A stretch of 64,000 nt of DNA from NCBI RefSeq assembly GCF_019392195.1, contig NZ_JAHXKI010000002.1:372001-436000 (forward strand). The letters are read 5' to 3'. This DNA is from Marinobacter sp. F4206. Its GTDB lineage: Bacteria > Pseudomonadota > Gammaproteobacteria > Pseudomonadales > Oleiphilaceae. This document shows positions 45,321 to 57,677 of this stretch, in pieces. Both the position numbers and the translations under genes were made by a program. The first letter of the stretch is position 1, and each line of letters opens with the position of its first letter. The notes beneath the pieces are model-generated. The model was not told the DNA's origin and did not search any database. It was given only the letters and a program-made list of their open reading frames with translations.

Positions 45321-46064
45321 TCAGACCGGGTTGTCGCAGTCGATGAACTGATGCGTCAACCCGAACTCTTGTGCCAACGCCTTACCAAGCGCCTGCACAC
45401 CGTAACGCTCGGTGGCGTGGTGGCCAGCTGCGTAGTAGTGGATGCCGCACTCACGCGCGGTGTGAGTTGTAGGTTCTGAAATCTCGCCACTGATGTAGGC
45501 ATCCAGCCCGGCCTCGAGTGCCGTGCCTATGAACCCCTGGGCTGCACCGGTGCACCAACCCACTTTTTTGATCTCTGGCTTGCCGTCACCTACCCGAAGC
45601 GGCGACCGGTCCAGCCTCTCTGCAATGTACTCGTCAAAGCGCTCCGGGCTCATCGCTTCCGCAAGCTCGCCCTCCCAGACCAGACCACCCAGCGGTCGTG
45701 GATTTTCTATGCCCAGCACGTCGGCCAGTTGCCGATTGTTGCCATAAACCGGGTGATCATCCAGAGGTAGGTGATGAGCAACCAGATTGATATCGTTATC
45801 CAGTAACTGCTTCAGGCGGTCGCGCTTCATACCCTGAATACGCTGATCTTCACCCTTCCAGAAGTAACCGTGGTGAACCAGAATCATATCCGCGCCAGCC
45901 TCGACCGCCGCGTCAATCAGCGCCCGCGACGCGGTTACGCCGCTGATGATGGTGCGGACCTCTTCCTTCCCCTCAACCTGGAGGCCATTGGGGCAATAAT
46001 CCTGAAAATTGTCGGGCTGAAGCCACTCGTCGGTTTTTCGAAGAATTTCATTACGGTTGGCCAT
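45321..46064 (-). CDS. Nif3-like dinuclear-metal-centre protein (YbgI family)
   Basis: 247 residues. Metal-ligand motifs include DMILVHHGYFWKG, LVAHHLPLDDHP and the C-terminal HHATERYG, as in the hexameric YbgI/Nif3 family. PDNFQDYCPNGLQVEG at the N-terminus is diagnostic. The role is poorly defined; a GTP cyclohydrolase I type 2 annotation is common but unproven. In pseudomonads a similar gene lies near hisC and algW. Confidence 0.9.
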   Translation of the reverse strand: MANRNEILRKTDEWLQPDNFQDYCPNGLQVEGKEEVRTIISGVTASRALIDAAVEAGADMILVHHGYFWKGEDQRIQGMKRDRLKQLLDNDINLVAHHLPLDDHPVYGNNRQLADVLGIENPRPLGGLVWEGELAEAMSPERFDEYIAERLDRSPLRVGDGKPEIKKVGWCTGAAQGFIGTALEAGLDAYISGEISEPTTHTARECGIHYYAAGHHATERYGVQALGKALAQEFGLTHQFIDCDNPV

Positions 46065-46144
46065 GACTCTCTCCGTTTATGACTGCAGGCTTGTGAGTAC
46101 GCGGCCGGCGGGGATAACCTTCCGCCTCGACCAATACTGGGAGT

Positions 46145-47197
46145 TTACAGCGACTGAAGCCCCTTGATCAGAGCATCGTTCTGCTCCGGAGTACCAATGG
46201 TGATCCGCAGGAACTCACTGATTCTCGGCTTACTGAAGTGACGAACGATGATGCCCTGCTCTCTCAGCCCTTGGGCCAGAGCTTCGCCAGACTTTGATTC
46301 ATGGCGGGCGAACACGAAGTTCGCCTTGGAAGGCAGTACTTCGAAACCAAGCTCTTCCAGTGCCGCAGTCAGACGCTCTCGCTCCGCAATGACCCCGTCA
46401 CAACATTTCCGGAACCAGGCTTCGTCTTCGTAGGCCGCCTTTGCGCCAGCCAGCGCCAGACGATCCAGCGGGTAACTGTTAAAGCTGTTCTTGACCCGGT
46501 TCAGGGCCTCAATCAAATCGGGGTGGCCTACAGCGAAGCCAACGCGCAATCCAGCCAGTGAACGGGCCTTGGACAGCGTCTGTGACACCAGCAGGTTCGG
46601 ATAGGCATCCACCAGCGTGATTGCACTGTCGCCGCCGAAATCGATATAGGCTTCATCAACCACTACGACCCGGTCCGGATTGGCCCGCAGGATTTCCTCG
46701 ACCTGGGCCAGCCCCAGGTAACGACCCGTCGGCGCGTTGGGATTCGGGAAAATTACGCCACCATTGGGCTGTTTGAAATCATCGGGATTGATTTCAAACG
46801 TCTGCGTCAGGGGCACTTTCTTGCCTTCGATGTTGTAAAGGCCGCAGTAAACCGGATAGAAGCTGTACGTCACGTCCGGAAACAGAATCGCTTCGCCATG
46901 CTGAAAAAGGCCGTAGAAAATGTGGGCCAGGACCTCGTCTGAACCATTCCCCAGGAAGACCTGCTCCGGCTTGACGTCGTGGTAGCCGGCGATGGTCTGG
47001 CGCAGGTCTTCACCTTCCGGGTCCGGGTAGAGGCGCAGGCTATCATTCAGTTCCGCCTGAATGGCCTCAAGCACTCGAGGCGACGGGCCAAACGGGTTTT
47101 CATTGGTGTTCAGTTTGACCAGGTTGGCCATTTTAGGCTGCTCACCTGGCACATATGGGACCAGGTCGTTGACCTTAGGGCTCCAGAACTTGCTCAT
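46145..47197 (-). CDS. hisC: Histidinol-phosphate aminotransferase HisC
   Basis: 350 residues from the ATG at 47197 ([18 protein letters not shown]), with GGAG about ten bases upstream. The longer open frame upstream overlaps hisD and is not coding. PLP enzyme with [37 protein letters not shown] and the cofactor lysine in [17 protein letters not shown] (near 207). It transfers the amino group from glutamate to imidazole-acetol phosphate in histidine synthesis. It follows hisD by 34 bases. Confidence 0.95.
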   Translation of the reverse strand: MSKFWSPKVNDLVPYVPGEQPKMANLVKLNTNENPFGPSPRVLEAIQAELNDSLRLYPDPEGEDLRQTIAGYHDVKPEQVFLGNGSDEVLAHIFYGLFQHGEAILFPDVTYSFYPVYCGLYNIEGKKVPLTQTFEINPDDFKQPNGGVIFPNPNAPTGRYLGLAQVEEILRANPDRVVVVDEAYIDFGGDSAITLVDAYPNLLVSQTLSKARSLAGLRVGFAVGHPDLIEALNRVKNSFNSYPLDRLALAGAKAAYEDEAWFRKCCDGVIAERERLTAALEELGFEVLPSKANFVFARHESKSGEALAQGLREQGIIVRHFSKPRISEFLRITIGTPEQNDALIKGLQSL

Positions 47198-47231
47198 GGA
47201 ATTCAGACTCCGACGGGAAAATGGCGAGCGC

Positions 47232-48539
47232 TCAGTCCTTGATGCGGTACTCGGCCGACCGGGCATGGGCAGTGAGCCCCTCCCCTCTGGCCAGAACAGA
47301 GGCCACACGCCCCATGCGATCGGCACCGGAAGCACTGAAGCCGATGATGGAGGAACGCTTCTGGAAGTCGTAGACCCCCAGGGGCGAGGAAAACCGTGCC
47401 GTGCCACTGGTCGGCAACACGTGGTTCGGCCCTGCGCAATAGTCGCCCAGCGCTTCGGCAGTATATCGGCCCATGAAAATGGCGCCGGCGTGACGGATTT
47501 CTTCCACCAGTGCCTGCGGATCTTGCACCGACAGCTCCAGGTGCTCCGGGGCAATCCGGTTAGAGACCGTCGCCGCTTCGCTCAGGTCGGAAACCTGAAT
47601 CAACGCCGCCCGACTGCCCATGGATTCTGCGATGATGTCTGAACGCTCCATCGTCGGCAGTAGCTTATTGATGCTGGCCTCGACCGCATCAAGAAACGCC
47701 GCATCTGGACTGATCAGGACGGACTGGGCCTGCTCGTCGTGTTCCGCCTGGGAAAACAGATCCATGGCAATCCAGTCCGGATCGGTTTGGCCATCGCAGA
47801 TCACCAGAATTTCAGACGGACCGGCGATCATGTCGATACCGACGGTACCGAAAACCTCTCGTTTCGCCGTGGCCACGAAGATGTTACCCGGGCCCACAAT
47901 CTTGTCGACCGCCGGGATGGTTTCGGTACCATAAGCCAACGCGCCGACAGCCTGGGCACCGCCAACGGTAAACACCCGGTCCACGCCGGCAATCGCCGCT
48001 GCTGCCAATACCATGTCGTTCACCACCCCGTCCGGCGTGGGAACCACCATGACCACCTCGCTGACACCAGCAACCTTGGCCGGGATCGCATTCATCAGAA
48101 CCGACGACGGATAGGCCGCCTTGCCGCCCGGCACATAAAGACCCGCCCGATCCAGAGGCGTAACCTTCTGACCCAGGACCGTGCCGTCCTCATCCTCGTA
48201 CTGCCAGGACTGCTGGTTCTGCCGCTCATGATAATCACGAATCCGGTCGGCCGCCTTTTCCAGCGCAACACGCTGATCCTGGGGAATCGCGTCAAGGGCC
48301 TTCTTCAGGCGCCCCTGATCCATTTCCAGCTCGGCGACACTACCGACTTTCAGGCGATCAAATTTCTCGGTGAATTCCAGCACCGCGGCGTCTCCGCGGT
48401 TTTTCACCTCATGCAGGATATGACGGACCGATTCATTCACCTGATGATCAACGCTGTCATCCCAGGCCAACAGCTTGGCCAGTGAACTATCAAAGTCACT
48501 CTGGGAAGCATTCAATCGTGTGATATTGATATCGGTCAT
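47232..48539 (-). CDS. hisD: Histidinol dehydrogenase HisD
   Basis: 435 residues. Standard motifs are [41 protein letters not shown] and [12 protein letters not shown], with zinc-ligand residues in the last. It oxidises histidinol to histidine in two NAD-dependent steps. ATG start, 43 bases after hisG. Confidence 0.96.
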   Translation of the reverse strand: MTDINITRLNASQSDFDSSLAKLLAWDDSVDHQVNESVRHILHEVKNRGDAAVLEFTEKFDRLKVGSVAELEMDQGRLKKALDAIPQDQRVALEKAADRIRDYHERQNQQSWQYEDEDGTVLGQKVTPLDRAGLYVPGGKAAYPSSVLMNAIPAKVAGVSEVVMVVPTPDGVVNDMVLAAAAIAGVDRVFTVGGAQAVGALAYGTETIPAVDKIVGPGNIFVATAKREVFGTVGIDMIAGPSEILVICDGQTDPDWIAMDLFSQAEHDEQAQSVLISPDAAFLDAVEASINKLLPTMERSDIIAESMGSRAALIQVSDLSEAATVSNRIAPEHLELSVQDPQALVEEIRHAGAIFMGRYTAEALGDYCAGPNHVLPTSGTARFSSPLGVYDFQKRSSIIGFSASGADRMGRVASVLARGEGLTAHARSAEYRIKD

Positions 48540-48582
48540 GTATCAAACCCTTGGTGGAATTAATGACTTGCCCGAGCGCTTC

Positions 48583-49230
48583 TTACTCCGAAGTGCGTCG
48601 CTTATCTACAGCAGCAGACATCTTTTCAATTATGGGATTAATCTTCTCATGTTTCATCTTCATGGACGCACGGTTCACCACCAGGCGGCTGCTGATGTGC
48701 TCGATCAGCTCCCGAGCCTCCAGCCCATTCGCCTTAAGGGTATTGCCGGTATCCACGATGTCGACAATCTCGTCTGCCAGCCCGAGAATCGGCGCCAGCT
48801 CCATCGCACCGTACAACTTGATGATGTCCGCCTGACGCCCCTGCGCCGAGTAGTACCGACGCGCCAGATTGACGAACTTGGTCGCCACCTTGATACGACC
48901 GGCTGGAGGCGCCTGGTCCTTGGGCCCGGCGGTCATCAGGCGACAACGGGAGATATTCAGATCCAGGGGCTCGTAAAGCCCTTCACCGCCATGCTCCATC
49001 AACACGTCCTTGCCGGTAACACCCAGATCGGCACCGCCGTACTGGACGTAGGTCGGCACATCGGTCGCCCGAATAATGAGCACCCGTACGTTGGGATCCG
49101 TGGTGGGGAACACCAGCTTGCGGGATTTCTTGATATCGTCGACCAGCTCGATACCGGCTTCCGCCAGCAACGGCAAGGTTTCTTCGAGGATTCGCCCCTT
49201 CGACAATGCGATGGTGATGGAATCTGTCAT
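48583..49230 (-). CDS. hisG: ATP phosphoribosyltransferase catalytic subunit, short form HisG
   Basis: 215 residues from the ATG at 49230 with GGAAGGA directly upstream. The longer frame opening at 49317 runs toward murA and is unlikely. [19 protein letters not shown] and [15 protein letters not shown] are typical. The C-terminal regulatory domain of long HisG is missing, so HisZ, encoded elsewhere, is needed for activity and histidine feedback. It catalyses the first committed step of histidine synthesis. It follows murA. Confidence 0.95.
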   Translation of the reverse strand: MTDSITIALSKGRILEETLPLLAEAGIELVDDIKKSRKLVFPTTDPNVRVLIIRATDVPTYVQYGGADLGVTGKDVLMEHGGEGLYEPLDLNISRCRLMTAGPKDQAPPAGRIKVATKFVNLARRYYSAQGRQADIIKLYGAMELAPILGLADEIVDIVDTGNTLKANGLEARELIEHISSRLVVNRASMKMKHEKINPIIEKMSAAVDKRRTSE

Positions 49231-49259
49231 GCGTCCTTCCGGTTTCCCGTTTGTCTCTG

Positions 49260-50793
<1,534 letters not shown>

Positions 50794-50906
50794 AAAAAAT
50801 CCTCGGGTGTTTTGAAATCAGGGGCGAGATTGTAACCAATTACGGACTCCGGGTCAGCTTTACCATCCGGTAACCGGAGACTCGAAAAGCGTCACTCAGG
50901 GGAAAA

Positions 50907-51227
50907 TCAGGTGGAAACGGAACTGAAACCGGAAAGCTGGTCGTCAAGGTTGCTCAGAGCAGCGAGTGAAGCCAATCGCTCACTGACCCCCCGATAGGAC
51001 AGGGAAAGGCCGCGACGGTTCGCCAGACGCTGCCAGCAAAGCAACAGGGACAGCACCACGCTGTGCGCCGTCCGAAGGCTCCCCAGATCGACAATCAAAT
51101 CGGCATTCACTGTGTTGATCAGCTTTTCTCCCTGCTGACGCAGGGCCATAACAGTGCCTGCATCAACATCACCGCTGACGGTGAGCGCACTGTCGATGAT
51201 GTCGACCCGGGGCGCCAGGGCGGTCAT
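50907..51227 (-). CDS. mlaB: Phospholipid ABC transporter STAS-domain protein MlaB
   Basis: 106 residues, STAS-domain pattern with ADLIVDLGSLRTAHSVVLSLLLCWQRLA. The cytosolic regulator binds the MlaF ATPase. The ATG overlaps the mlaC stop by four bases (ATGA). It is the last gene of the mla run. Confidence 0.88.
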   Translation of the reverse strand: MTALAPRVDIIDSALTVSGDVDAGTVMALRQQGEKLINTVNADLIVDLGSLRTAHSVVLSLLLCWQRLANRRGLSLSYRGVSERLASLAALSNLDDQLSGFSSVST

Positions 51228-51877
51228 GAGTTATCGACTTCCTGCTCAAGCTGGAGGGATTTCACCGCATCGCCCCAGCCGTCTATGACCGCCTGGACTT
51301 GGCCACGGTTTTCTTCCATCTCCTGGGCGAAGCGGTCACGGAAGGCGAGTCCGATGTTCACCCCTTCGACAATGACGTTCTCCATCATCCAGGAACCGTC
51401 CTTGGCCTTGTACATGGAATAGGTGACCGGATACCGGTTGCCAGAAGCACTGATGACCTCCATCTGCACCGATGCACGACCGTCATCCTGCGGGTTGATG
51501 ACCGCTTCTTTCACCTCAATGCTGAAGTCCTCGGCATCCACCAGAGCCTGAGCATAACTGTCGAACAGGCTGCGCTTGAACTTGACGACAAAATCGTCCC
51601 GCTGTTCCGGCGTTGTCTGGCGGGCATACCGCCCCATCACACGCGCAGCGATGCGGCGGAAGTCGACAAACCCTTCCAGGGATTCATTCATGCTGGCATA
51701 AAAGGCCTCTGGATCACTCTCATACAGGCCACGCTCCCGGTTCAACTTTTCGACCAGACGCTGGGTATTCTCATCCACGTATTGCTGCAAGTCCTCCGCA
51801 GCCCCCGCCTTGGCCGGCCCCACCAGAAACGCACACAGCGCAAGGATGAGGAAAAAACGTTGTTTCACTGCAAGCAT
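51224..51877 (-). CDS. mlaC: Periplasmic phospholipid-binding protein MlaC
   Basis: 217 residues with a signal peptide ending PAKAGAA. Ttg2D-type MlaC features such as VDFRRIAARVMGRYARQTTPEQRDDF are present. It carries phospholipids between the MlaA complex of the outer membrane and MlaFEDB. A strong AAAGGAG lies eight bases before the ATG. Confidence 0.95.
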   Translation of the reverse strand: MLAVKQRFFLILALCAFLVGPAKAGAAEDLQQYVDENTQRLVEKLNRERGLYESDPEAFYASMNESLEGFVDFRRIAARVMGRYARQTTPEQRDDFVVKFKRSLFDSYAQALVDAEDFSIEVKEAVINPQDDGRASVQMEVISASGNRYPVTYSMYKAKDGSWMMENVIVEGVNIGLAFRDRFAQEMEENRGQVQAVIDGWGDAVKSLQLEQEVDNS

Positions 51878-51916
51878 CAGAATCTCCTTTAAAGCTTATT
51901 CCCTTCCGGCCAGATC

Positions 51917-52366
51917 TCAACGGCCGGATGCAAAATTCCCTATCAGTCGCTCCAAATTCATGGCCGACTGCGTGGAATAGAATGTGTCGCCCGCACCCAG
52001 CGACTCCATATCGCCGCCAACCGATATATCAATGTACTGCTCGCCAAGCAGCCCGGATGTACGTATTACTGCCGAACTGTCCGCAGGGATGTTGTCGATA
52101 TCCGAACGGATGGACATGGTCACCCTCGCCTGAAAGGTTTCCTTGTTCAGACTGATCGATTCGATGGTACCCACGGTGACCCCCGCCATGGACACCCGAC
52201 CACGAGGCGTGAGCCCCCCGGTATCGTTAAAATTGGCGTACACTTCATAGGTGTCCTCAGCCGACTTGGGTGACAGCCCACTGACCTCCAGGGCGAGAAA
52301 TAGCAGTGCTGCCAGGCCGGCGATCATGAACAGGCCGACGATAATTTCTGTTGTTCGCTGTGTCAT
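51917..52366 (-). CDS. mlaD: MCE-domain lipid transport protein MlaD
   Basis: 149 residues. One N-terminal membrane helix (about 7-28, IIVGLFMIAGLAALLFLALEV) is followed by an MCE domain with YANFNDTGGLTPRGRVSMAG and SGLLGEQYIDIS. It forms the hexameric ring of the Mla inner-membrane complex. Slightly shorter than the E. coli protein. Confidence 0.95.
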   Translation of the reverse strand: MTQRTTEIIVGLFMIAGLAALLFLALEVSGLSPKSAEDTYEVYANFNDTGGLTPRGRVSMAGVTVGTIESISLNKETFQARVTMSIRSDIDNIPADSSAVIRTSGLLGEQYIDISVGGDMESLGAGDTFYSTQSAMNLERLIGNFASGR

Positions 52367-52411
52367 TACCGGCTCCCGGTCTTTTTTGATTAATCTCAGC
52401 TGATCACTCGA

Positions 52412-53194
52412 TCAAAAATCGCCAAACATGACAGCAGTCAGCACGAAGTCCAGGCCAAGCACGGCCAGGGACGAATAAACCACGGTTTTGGTGGTGGCCG
52501 CACTGATCCCCGCCGACGTCGGAACGCAGTCATACCCCTGATAAACCGCAATCCACGCGCAGACGAAGCCGAATACCACGCTCTTGATCACACCGTTCAT
52601 CACATCCTCGGCAAAATCCACCGACGATTGCATGTTACCCCAGAACGAGCCCTCGAAGACGCCCAGCCAGTCGACCCCCACGAGCATACCGCCCCAGATA
52701 CCGACGGCTGAAAAAATAATAGCCAGCACCGGCATCGAGATAAAGCCGGCCCAGAGACGAGGAGCAATGACCCGTCGCAGGGGATCAACCCCCATCATCT
52801 CCATGCTGGAGAGCTGCTCGGTCGCTTTCATCAGGCCAATTTCCGCCGTCAGGGCAGAACCGGCCCGCCCGGCGAAGAGCAGCGCTGTAACCACGGGTCC
52901 GAGCTCGCGCACCAGAGTCAGCGCGATCATCTGGCCAATAGCGGCTTCCGAGCCGTAGTCACTCAGAATGGTATAGCCTTGCAGCCCCAGCACCATGCCG
53001 ATAAAAAGGCCCGAGACAATGACGATGGCCAGTGACAACACGCCGACCGCATACAGTTGCTTGATGAGCAGCGGAAACCCGGTCGACGGTCGTGGCACAC
53101 CCAGCAACACCCCTGCCAGGAAGCGGCCCGAGCGACCAAAGGAGGAGACCATCGTCAAACCCAGGTGACCTAACGCAATAACCCGGTCGATCAA
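52412..53194 (-). CDS. mlaE: Phospholipid ABC transporter permease MlaE
   Basis: 260 residues from a TTG at 53194 that overlaps the mlaF stop as TTGA, preceded by GGGGGT. The longer open frame inside mlaF is not coding. Five or so membrane segments and [29 protein letters not shown] are typical of the MlaE/YrbE family. It is the permease of the MlaFEDB complex that maintains outer-membrane lipid asymmetry. Confidence 0.94.
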   Translation of the reverse strand: MIDRVIALGHLGLTMVSSFGRSGRFLAGVLLGVPRPSTGFPLLIKQLYAVGVLSLAIVIVSGLFIGMVLGLQGYTILSDYGSEAAIGQMIALTLVRELGPVVTALLFAGRAGSALTAEIGLMKATEQLSSMEMMGVDPLRRVIAPRLWAGFISMPVLAIIFSAVGIWGGMLVGVDWLGVFEGSFWGNMQSSVDFAEDVMNGVIKSVVFGFVCAWIAVYQGYDCVPTSAGISAATTKTVVYSSLAVLGLDFVLTAVMFGDF

Positions 53195-54003
53195 GACGCA
53201 CCCCCGGTGAGACCAAAGTCCCGCGCGGCCCCGGCCGCCGGATAGTGAAACGGGACCGGGCCGTCCGGTCGCCCCCTCAGGAATTGCTGAACCTGCTCCG
53301 ATGGGTGCGCCCGAAGCTCTTCCGGTGTGCCCTGACCGATTATCTTGCCGTCTGCGATGATGCAAGCGAAATGGCAAATGCTGAGCGATTCCGGCACATC
53401 GTGGGAGACCAGCACACTGGTCAGTCCCATGGAACTGTTCAGGTCGCGGATCAACTTGACCAGTACGCCCATGGCGATAGGGTCCTGCCCGGCAAAGGGC
53501 TCGTCGTACATGATCAATTCGGGATCCAGCGCAATGCTGCGTGCCAGTGCCACCCGCCGGGTCATGCCGCCGGACAGTTCGGAAGGCATCAGATGACGTG
53601 CACCCCGCAAGCCCACCGCCTCCAGTTTCATCAGGACAATGTCGTGAATCATGTCCTCGGGTAGCGAGGTGTGAACCCGCAACGGAAACGCCACGTTCTC
53701 GAACACACTAAGGTCCGTAAAGAGCGCGCCACTCTGGAACAGCATGCCGATCTTCTCACGCAGCGCGTACAGGTCCGCGCGCTTCAGTCTCGGAACCTCA
53801 TGGCCATCCAGTACCACACTGCCGGAATCCGGTCTGAGCTGTCCGCCAATCAGTCGCAGGAGTGTGGTCTTGCCGGTTCCACTGGGTCCCATGATCGCGG
53901 TTATTTTTCCACGGGGAATATCCAGACTGACGCCATCGAAAATCCGGCGCCCGGAACGGGAGAAAACAACGTCCTTAAGCGATATGTATGCGGGTGAACC
54001 CAT
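53191..54003 (-). CDS. mlaF: Phospholipid ABC transporter ATPase MlaF
   Basis: 270 residues from the ATG at 54003, with AAGGT-AGGG upstream; the frame extends 18 codons further without support. Walker [10 protein letters not shown] is at 39-47, the ABC signature is [14 protein letters not shown], and Walker B is [13 protein letters not shown]. It is the first gene of the mlaF-E-D-C-B run and is divergent from kdsD. Confidence 0.95.
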   Translation of the reverse strand: MGSPAYISLKDVVFSRSGRRIFDGVSLDIPRGKITAIMGPSGTGKTTLLRLIGGQLRPDSGSVVLDGHEVPRLKRADLYALREKIGMLFQSGALFTDLSVFENVAFPLRVHTSLPEDMIHDIVLMKLEAVGLRGARHLMPSELSGGMTRRVALARSIALDPELIMYDEPFAGQDPIAMGVLVKLIRDLNSSMGLTSVLVSHDVPESLSICHFACIIADGKIIGQGTPEELRAHPSEQVQQFLRGRPDGPVPFHYPAAGAARDFGLTGGAS

Positions 54004-54138
54004 AGTCCCTACCTTTTGCGGAGCGGCTACATTATTCGAAGGAGCCCTCAAGCTCAATCCATCAAACGCAAAATCTGTTGAAAGCCTTGGTCAGTTTCAC
54101 TGAACTTTCTGTAACCGCACGGCGTGCGCAATCGAAAA

Positions 54139-54147
54139 TGATATACT
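54139..54147 (+). promoter_or_regulatory. Possible extended -10 promoter for kdsD
   Basis: TGATATACT is an extended -10 (TGN-TATACT) in the mlaF-kdsD divergent gap, about 90 bases before the kdsD ATG. No strong -35 is seen. Confidence 0.45.
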
Positions 54148-54236
54148 CCGCTGTAACTTGAACGGCTTACCCTCAAGCGGGGATTCAGCCTAACCATTAT
54201 TTTTTGATCACCCAAGCAGACCAGGCCCCTATCCCG

Positions 54237-55217
54237 ATGACTGAACAGAGTTCACAGGATTTCCGTACTTCCGCGATCCGAGCCATTCGTATAGAGAGTG
54301 AAGCCATTGACGCCTTGGAAGAACGCATCAATGACCACTTTATCAAAGCCTGCGAGGTCATCATGGCCTGCAAGGGGCGCGTGGTCGTCACCGGCATGGG
54401 CAAATCCGGCCACATCGGCAACAAGATCGCTGCAACCCTGGCAAGCACTGGCACCCCCTCATTTTTTGTCCATCCCGGCGAGGCCAGCCATGGGGATCTG
54501 GGCATGATCACCAGCCAGGACGTGGTGATCGCCATATCGAACAGCGGCAACACCAGCGAGGTGGTTACCATTCTGCCCCTGATCAAACGCATGGGCGCAC
54601 CACTGATCAGCATGACCGGCAATGCGGATTCCACACTTGCCCGGGAAGCCGTGGCCAATCTGGATGTCAGCGTCGAGACCGAGGCCTGCCCCCTGGGGCT
54701 GGCCCCGACCTCCAGCACCACCGCGACACTGGTGATGGGCGATGCCCTTGCGGTTGCCCTGCTGGATGCCCGCGGATTCAGCTCCGAGGATTTTGCGCTT
54801 TCTCACCCGGGCGGCAGTCTTGGACGACGCCTGCTGCTCCGCGTCTCCGACATCATGCACACCGGCCACCGGATCCCGAAAGTTCCAGAGGGCACCACTC
54901 TGAGCGGAGCCCTGCTGGAGATTTCGCAAAAGGGCCTGGGTATGACAACCGTGGTGGACGCAAATGGCAAGCTGACCGGTGTGTTCACCGACGGGGACCT
55001 GCGCCGCACCCTCGATAAGAACGTCGATGTGCACACCACCCCGATCGAACAGGTGATGACCCACAACGGCAAGACCATCCAGGCCGACCACCTGGCGGCA
55101 GAAGCATTGAATATTATGGAAGAGATGAAAATCAATGCCCTGCCCGTCACCAGCGAACAGGGTGAACTGGTCGGCGCTATCAACATGCACGACCTGCTCC
55201 GGGCGGGAGTTATCTGA
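54237..55217 (+). CDS. kdsD: Arabinose-5-phosphate isomerase KdsD
   Basis: 326 residues from the ATG at 54237; an upstream TTG would extend it by 11. An SIS domain (GMGKSGHIGNKIAATLASTG, FVHPGEASHGDLGMI) is followed by a CBS pair (from about 205). It converts ribulose-5-phosphate to arabinose-5-phosphate, the Kdo precursor. The ribosome binding site is weak. Its stop overlaps kdsC. Confidence 0.95.
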   Translation: MTEQSSQDFRTSAIRAIRIESEAIDALEERINDHFIKACEVIMACKGRVVVTGMGKSGHIGNKIAATLASTGTPSFFVHPGEASHGDLGMITSQDVVIAISNSGNTSEVVTILPLIKRMGAPLISMTGNADSTLAREAVANLDVSVETEACPLGLAPTSSTTATLVMGDALAVALLDARGFSSEDFALSHPGGSLGRRLLLRVSDIMHTGHRIPKVPEGTTLSGALLEISQKGLGMTTVVDANGKLTGVFTDGDLRRTLDKNVDVHTTPIEQVMTHNGKTIQADHLAAEALNIMEEMKINALPVTSEQGELVGAINMHDLLRAGVI

Positions 55218-55786
55218 TGGCCGCCCATACCAGCCCATTACAGGACGCCTGGTCCGAGACGCTCCTGACAAAGGCCGCCCGCATTCGCCTGATTGCGCTT
55301 GACGTCGACGGCATCATGAGTGACGGAAAACTCTATTTCAGTGCCCGCGGCGATGAACTGAAGGCCTTCAACATCCTCGACGGACTGGGCCTGAAACAGT
55401 TGATGGCGGCCGGTATCACGGTGGCGGTAATCACCGGCCGCCAGTCGCCACTGACCGAAAAGCGCATGCGGGATCTGGGCATTCCGCAGCTGATGCAGGG
55501 CCGGGAAGATAAGCGGGTAGCGCTTCAGGAACTGGTCAGCACGATGAACCTCTCCCCCGAAGCCATTGCCTACATGGGCGACGACCTGCCCGACCTGCCT
55601 GCCATCCGCTATGCCGGCCTGGGCATAACAGTTCCCAACGGGTACTGGCTTGTGCGCGAACACGCCGATTACTGCACGCAGGCCGCGGGCGGCAACGGGG
55701 CCGTCCGGGAGGCGTGCGATCTGTTGCTGACCGCACAGGACAGGCTCGATAATGCCCTGTCGAAATACCTGGAGCCCGACGCATGA
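55217..55786 (+). CDS. kdsC: 3-deoxy-D-manno-octulosonate 8-phosphate phosphatase KdsC
   Basis: 189 residues of the C0 HAD group. Nucleophile motif LIALDVDGIMSDG (Asp near 28), VITGRQS, and YMGDDLPDLPAI. It dephosphorylates Kdo-8-phosphate. The start ATG shares one base with the kdsD stop, and lptC overlaps its end. Confidence 0.95.
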   Translation: MAAHTSPLQDAWSETLLTKAARIRLIALDVDGIMSDGKLYFSARGDELKAFNILDGLGLKQLMAAGITVAVITGRQSPLTEKRMRDLGIPQLMQGREDKRVALQELVSTMNLSPEAIAYMGDDLPDLPAIRYAGLGITVPNGYWLVREHADYCTQAAGGNGAVREACDLLLTAQDRLDNALSKYLEPDA

Positions 55787-56433
55787 GTGCCGCCTCACCC
55801 GGCGAAAACGATAACACCGAAGACGAAGCGAAAAGCAGCCTGCTTTCGATGCTTACGCTCGACGATCGGCCATGGTTGCGCACTCTGGCTCTTGGCGGCA
55901 CCATCGCAGCCACGGTGTTCCTGATGTGGCGCAGTGACGAGCCGCCCATGGTTCAGGATGAAGCGGCGGAACTCCGGGGCAAGACAGAGCCGGATGGCTT
56001 CGTTATAAACGGCAGCTACACCTCCTATGACGAGGATGGCAACCTGAAGATCCAGTTTACCAGCCCGCGGATCGAACAGTTCGAAGAAGGCAACGTCGCT
56101 ACGATGAAGGCACCCCGGGCCAAACTCTTCGGTCAGCCGGAGACCACCCCATGGATTGTCGAAGCAGAGAATGGCAGCCTGCTGCAGAATGAAGGGATAC
56201 TCTATCTGACCGATCATGTACGGGTGGTCAGAACCATCGACGAACGGGAGGCTACCCTGACCACCACGAGCCTGACGCTGGACAATGATCTCGGCACCGT
56301 CTACACCGATGCCCCCGTCACCATTACCGACAGGATTGGCGTAACCCGGGCAAAAGGCATGAGGGCCTGGATCGACGAACGCATTCTCGAACTTAAATCC
56401 CAGGTGGAAGGACGCTATGAAACTGGCAAATAA
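55783..56433 (+). CDS. lptC: LPS export protein LptC
   Basis: 216 residues. A polar, acidic N-terminus of about 30 residues precedes the single membrane helix (LALGGTIAATVFLMW). A periplasmic beta-jellyroll follows, with SYTSYDEDGNLKIQFTSPR and DNDLGTVYTDAPVTI. It links LptBFG to LptA. The N-terminal extension is longer than in E. coli LptC. It overlaps kdsC (ATGA) and lptA. Confidence 0.93.
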   Translation: MSAASPGENDNTEDEAKSSLLSMLTLDDRPWLRTLALGGTIAATVFLMWRSDEPPMVQDEAAELRGKTEPDGFVINGSYTSYDEDGNLKIQFTSPRIEQFEEGNVATMKAPRAKLFGQPETTPWIVEAENGSLLQNEGILYLTDHVRVVRTIDEREATLTTTSLTLDNDLGTVYTDAPVTITDRIGVTRAKGMRAWIDERILELKSQVEGRYETGK

Positions 56434-56974
56434 CCGATTATGGACGCTGTTGGCGATCACCCTGGCCCTGTCTTTCACCGGGCCCGCGTCCGCGTTCAAT
56501 CTGGATTCGGACCTGCCGATCACGGTAAGCGCCGACAACGCTCGACTGGACGACGCCCAGGGCATCGCCACCTACAACGGTGACGTTGAACTGGTTCAGG
56601 GCAGAACCCGGCTGACGGCAGAACGGGTAGTACTCTATCGCAATGCTGAAGGCCTGAGCCGGATTGAGGCGTCTGGCAAACCGGCCCGCTACCAGCAACC
56701 CACCCGCAACGGCGAGGGCGAAACCGATGCACGGGCGCTGAATATCACCTGGTCTGCCGACGAAAACCGACTGACTTTTGAACGGGAAGCGATCATTGAG
56801 CAGAATGGCAACCTGTTCCGCGGCGACGTCATTCATTATGATACCGTCCGTCGGGTCGTGACTGCCGAAGGCGGCACGAAAACCGAAACCGGCAGCGGCC
56901 GTGTCGAAATGGTCATTCAGCCACGCAGTACCGGGGGCATACAGGGATCCGATGGCAGTTCTGAGAGCCAGTAA
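56417..56974 (+). CDS. lptA: Periplasmic LPS-bridge protein LptA
   Basis: 185 residues with signal peptide ending TGPASA before FNLDSDLPI. OstA-like repeats with [22 protein letters not shown] and [20 protein letters not shown]. It forms the periplasmic bridge for LPS. It overlaps lptC by 17 bases and lptB by 23. Confidence 0.94.
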   Translation: MKLANNRLWTLLAITLALSFTGPASAFNLDSDLPITVSADNARLDDAQGIATYNGDVELVQGRTRLTAERVVLYRNAEGLSRIEASGKPARYQQPTRNGEGETDARALNITWSADENRLTFEREAIIEQNGNLFRGDVIHYDTVRRVVTAEGGTKTETGSGRVEMVIQPRSTGGIQGSDGSSESQ

Positions 56975-57677
56975 CCTGGCAAAAAGCTACAAACACAAGA
57001 AAGTGGTGCTCGATGTCTCGCTGGAGATCCGCAGTGGCGAGATCGTCGGACTTCTGGGCCCCAATGGCGCCGGCAAGACCACCTGCTTCTACATGATCGT
57101 CGGACTGGTTCCCGCTGACCGCGGCCGCATCATGATCGACAGCCAGGACGTTACACCGCTGCCCATGCATGGCCGGGCCCGGAAAGGAATTGGCTATCTG
57201 CCTCAGGAGGCTTCTGTGTTCCGGAAGCTGACAGTCCGGGACAACCTTATGGCGATCCTCGAAACCCGTAAGGGTATGAGTCGGGCTGACCGGGAAAGTC
57301 GCCTGGAAGAGCTGCTGGAAGAATTCCACATTACCCACATCCGCGACAGTGTAGGCATGGCGCTGTCAGGCGGTGAGCGCCGGCGCGTGGAAATAGCCCG
57401 GGCACTGGCCATGGAACCCGCTTTTATCCTGCTGGACGAACCCTTTGCCGGCGTTGACCCGATTTCGGTGAGCGATATCAAGCACATTATCCGTCACCTG
57501 CGGGACAAGGGCATCGGGGTACTGATTACGGACCACAATGTCCGGGAAACGCTGGACATCTGTGAGACGGCGTACATTGTATCGGGCGGCCACATCATTG
57601 CCTCTGGCAATTCGGAAACCATTCTTGCGAACCAGCAAGTAAAAGAGGTCTACCTCGGTAACGAATTCCGACTGTGA
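56952..57677 (+). CDS. lptB: LPS export ABC ATPase LptB
   Basis: 241 residues from the ATG at 56952 with AGGGA upstream; the frame extends 17 codons earlier inside lptA. Walker [10 protein letters not shown] is at 36-44, the signature is [15 protein letters not shown], and Walker B is [13 protein letters not shown]. It powers LPS extraction with LptFG. Confidence 0.96.
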   Translation: MAVLRASNLAKSYKHKKVVLDVSLEIRSGEIVGLLGPNGAGKTTCFYMIVGLVPADRGRIMIDSQDVTPLPMHGRARKGIGYLPQEASVFRKLTVRDNLMAILETRKGMSRADRESRLEELLEEFHITHIRDSVGMALSGGERRRVEIARALAMEPAFILLDEPFAGVDPISVSDIKHIIRHLRDKGIGVLITDHNVRETLDICETAYIVSGGHIIASGNSETILANQQVKEVYLGNEFRL

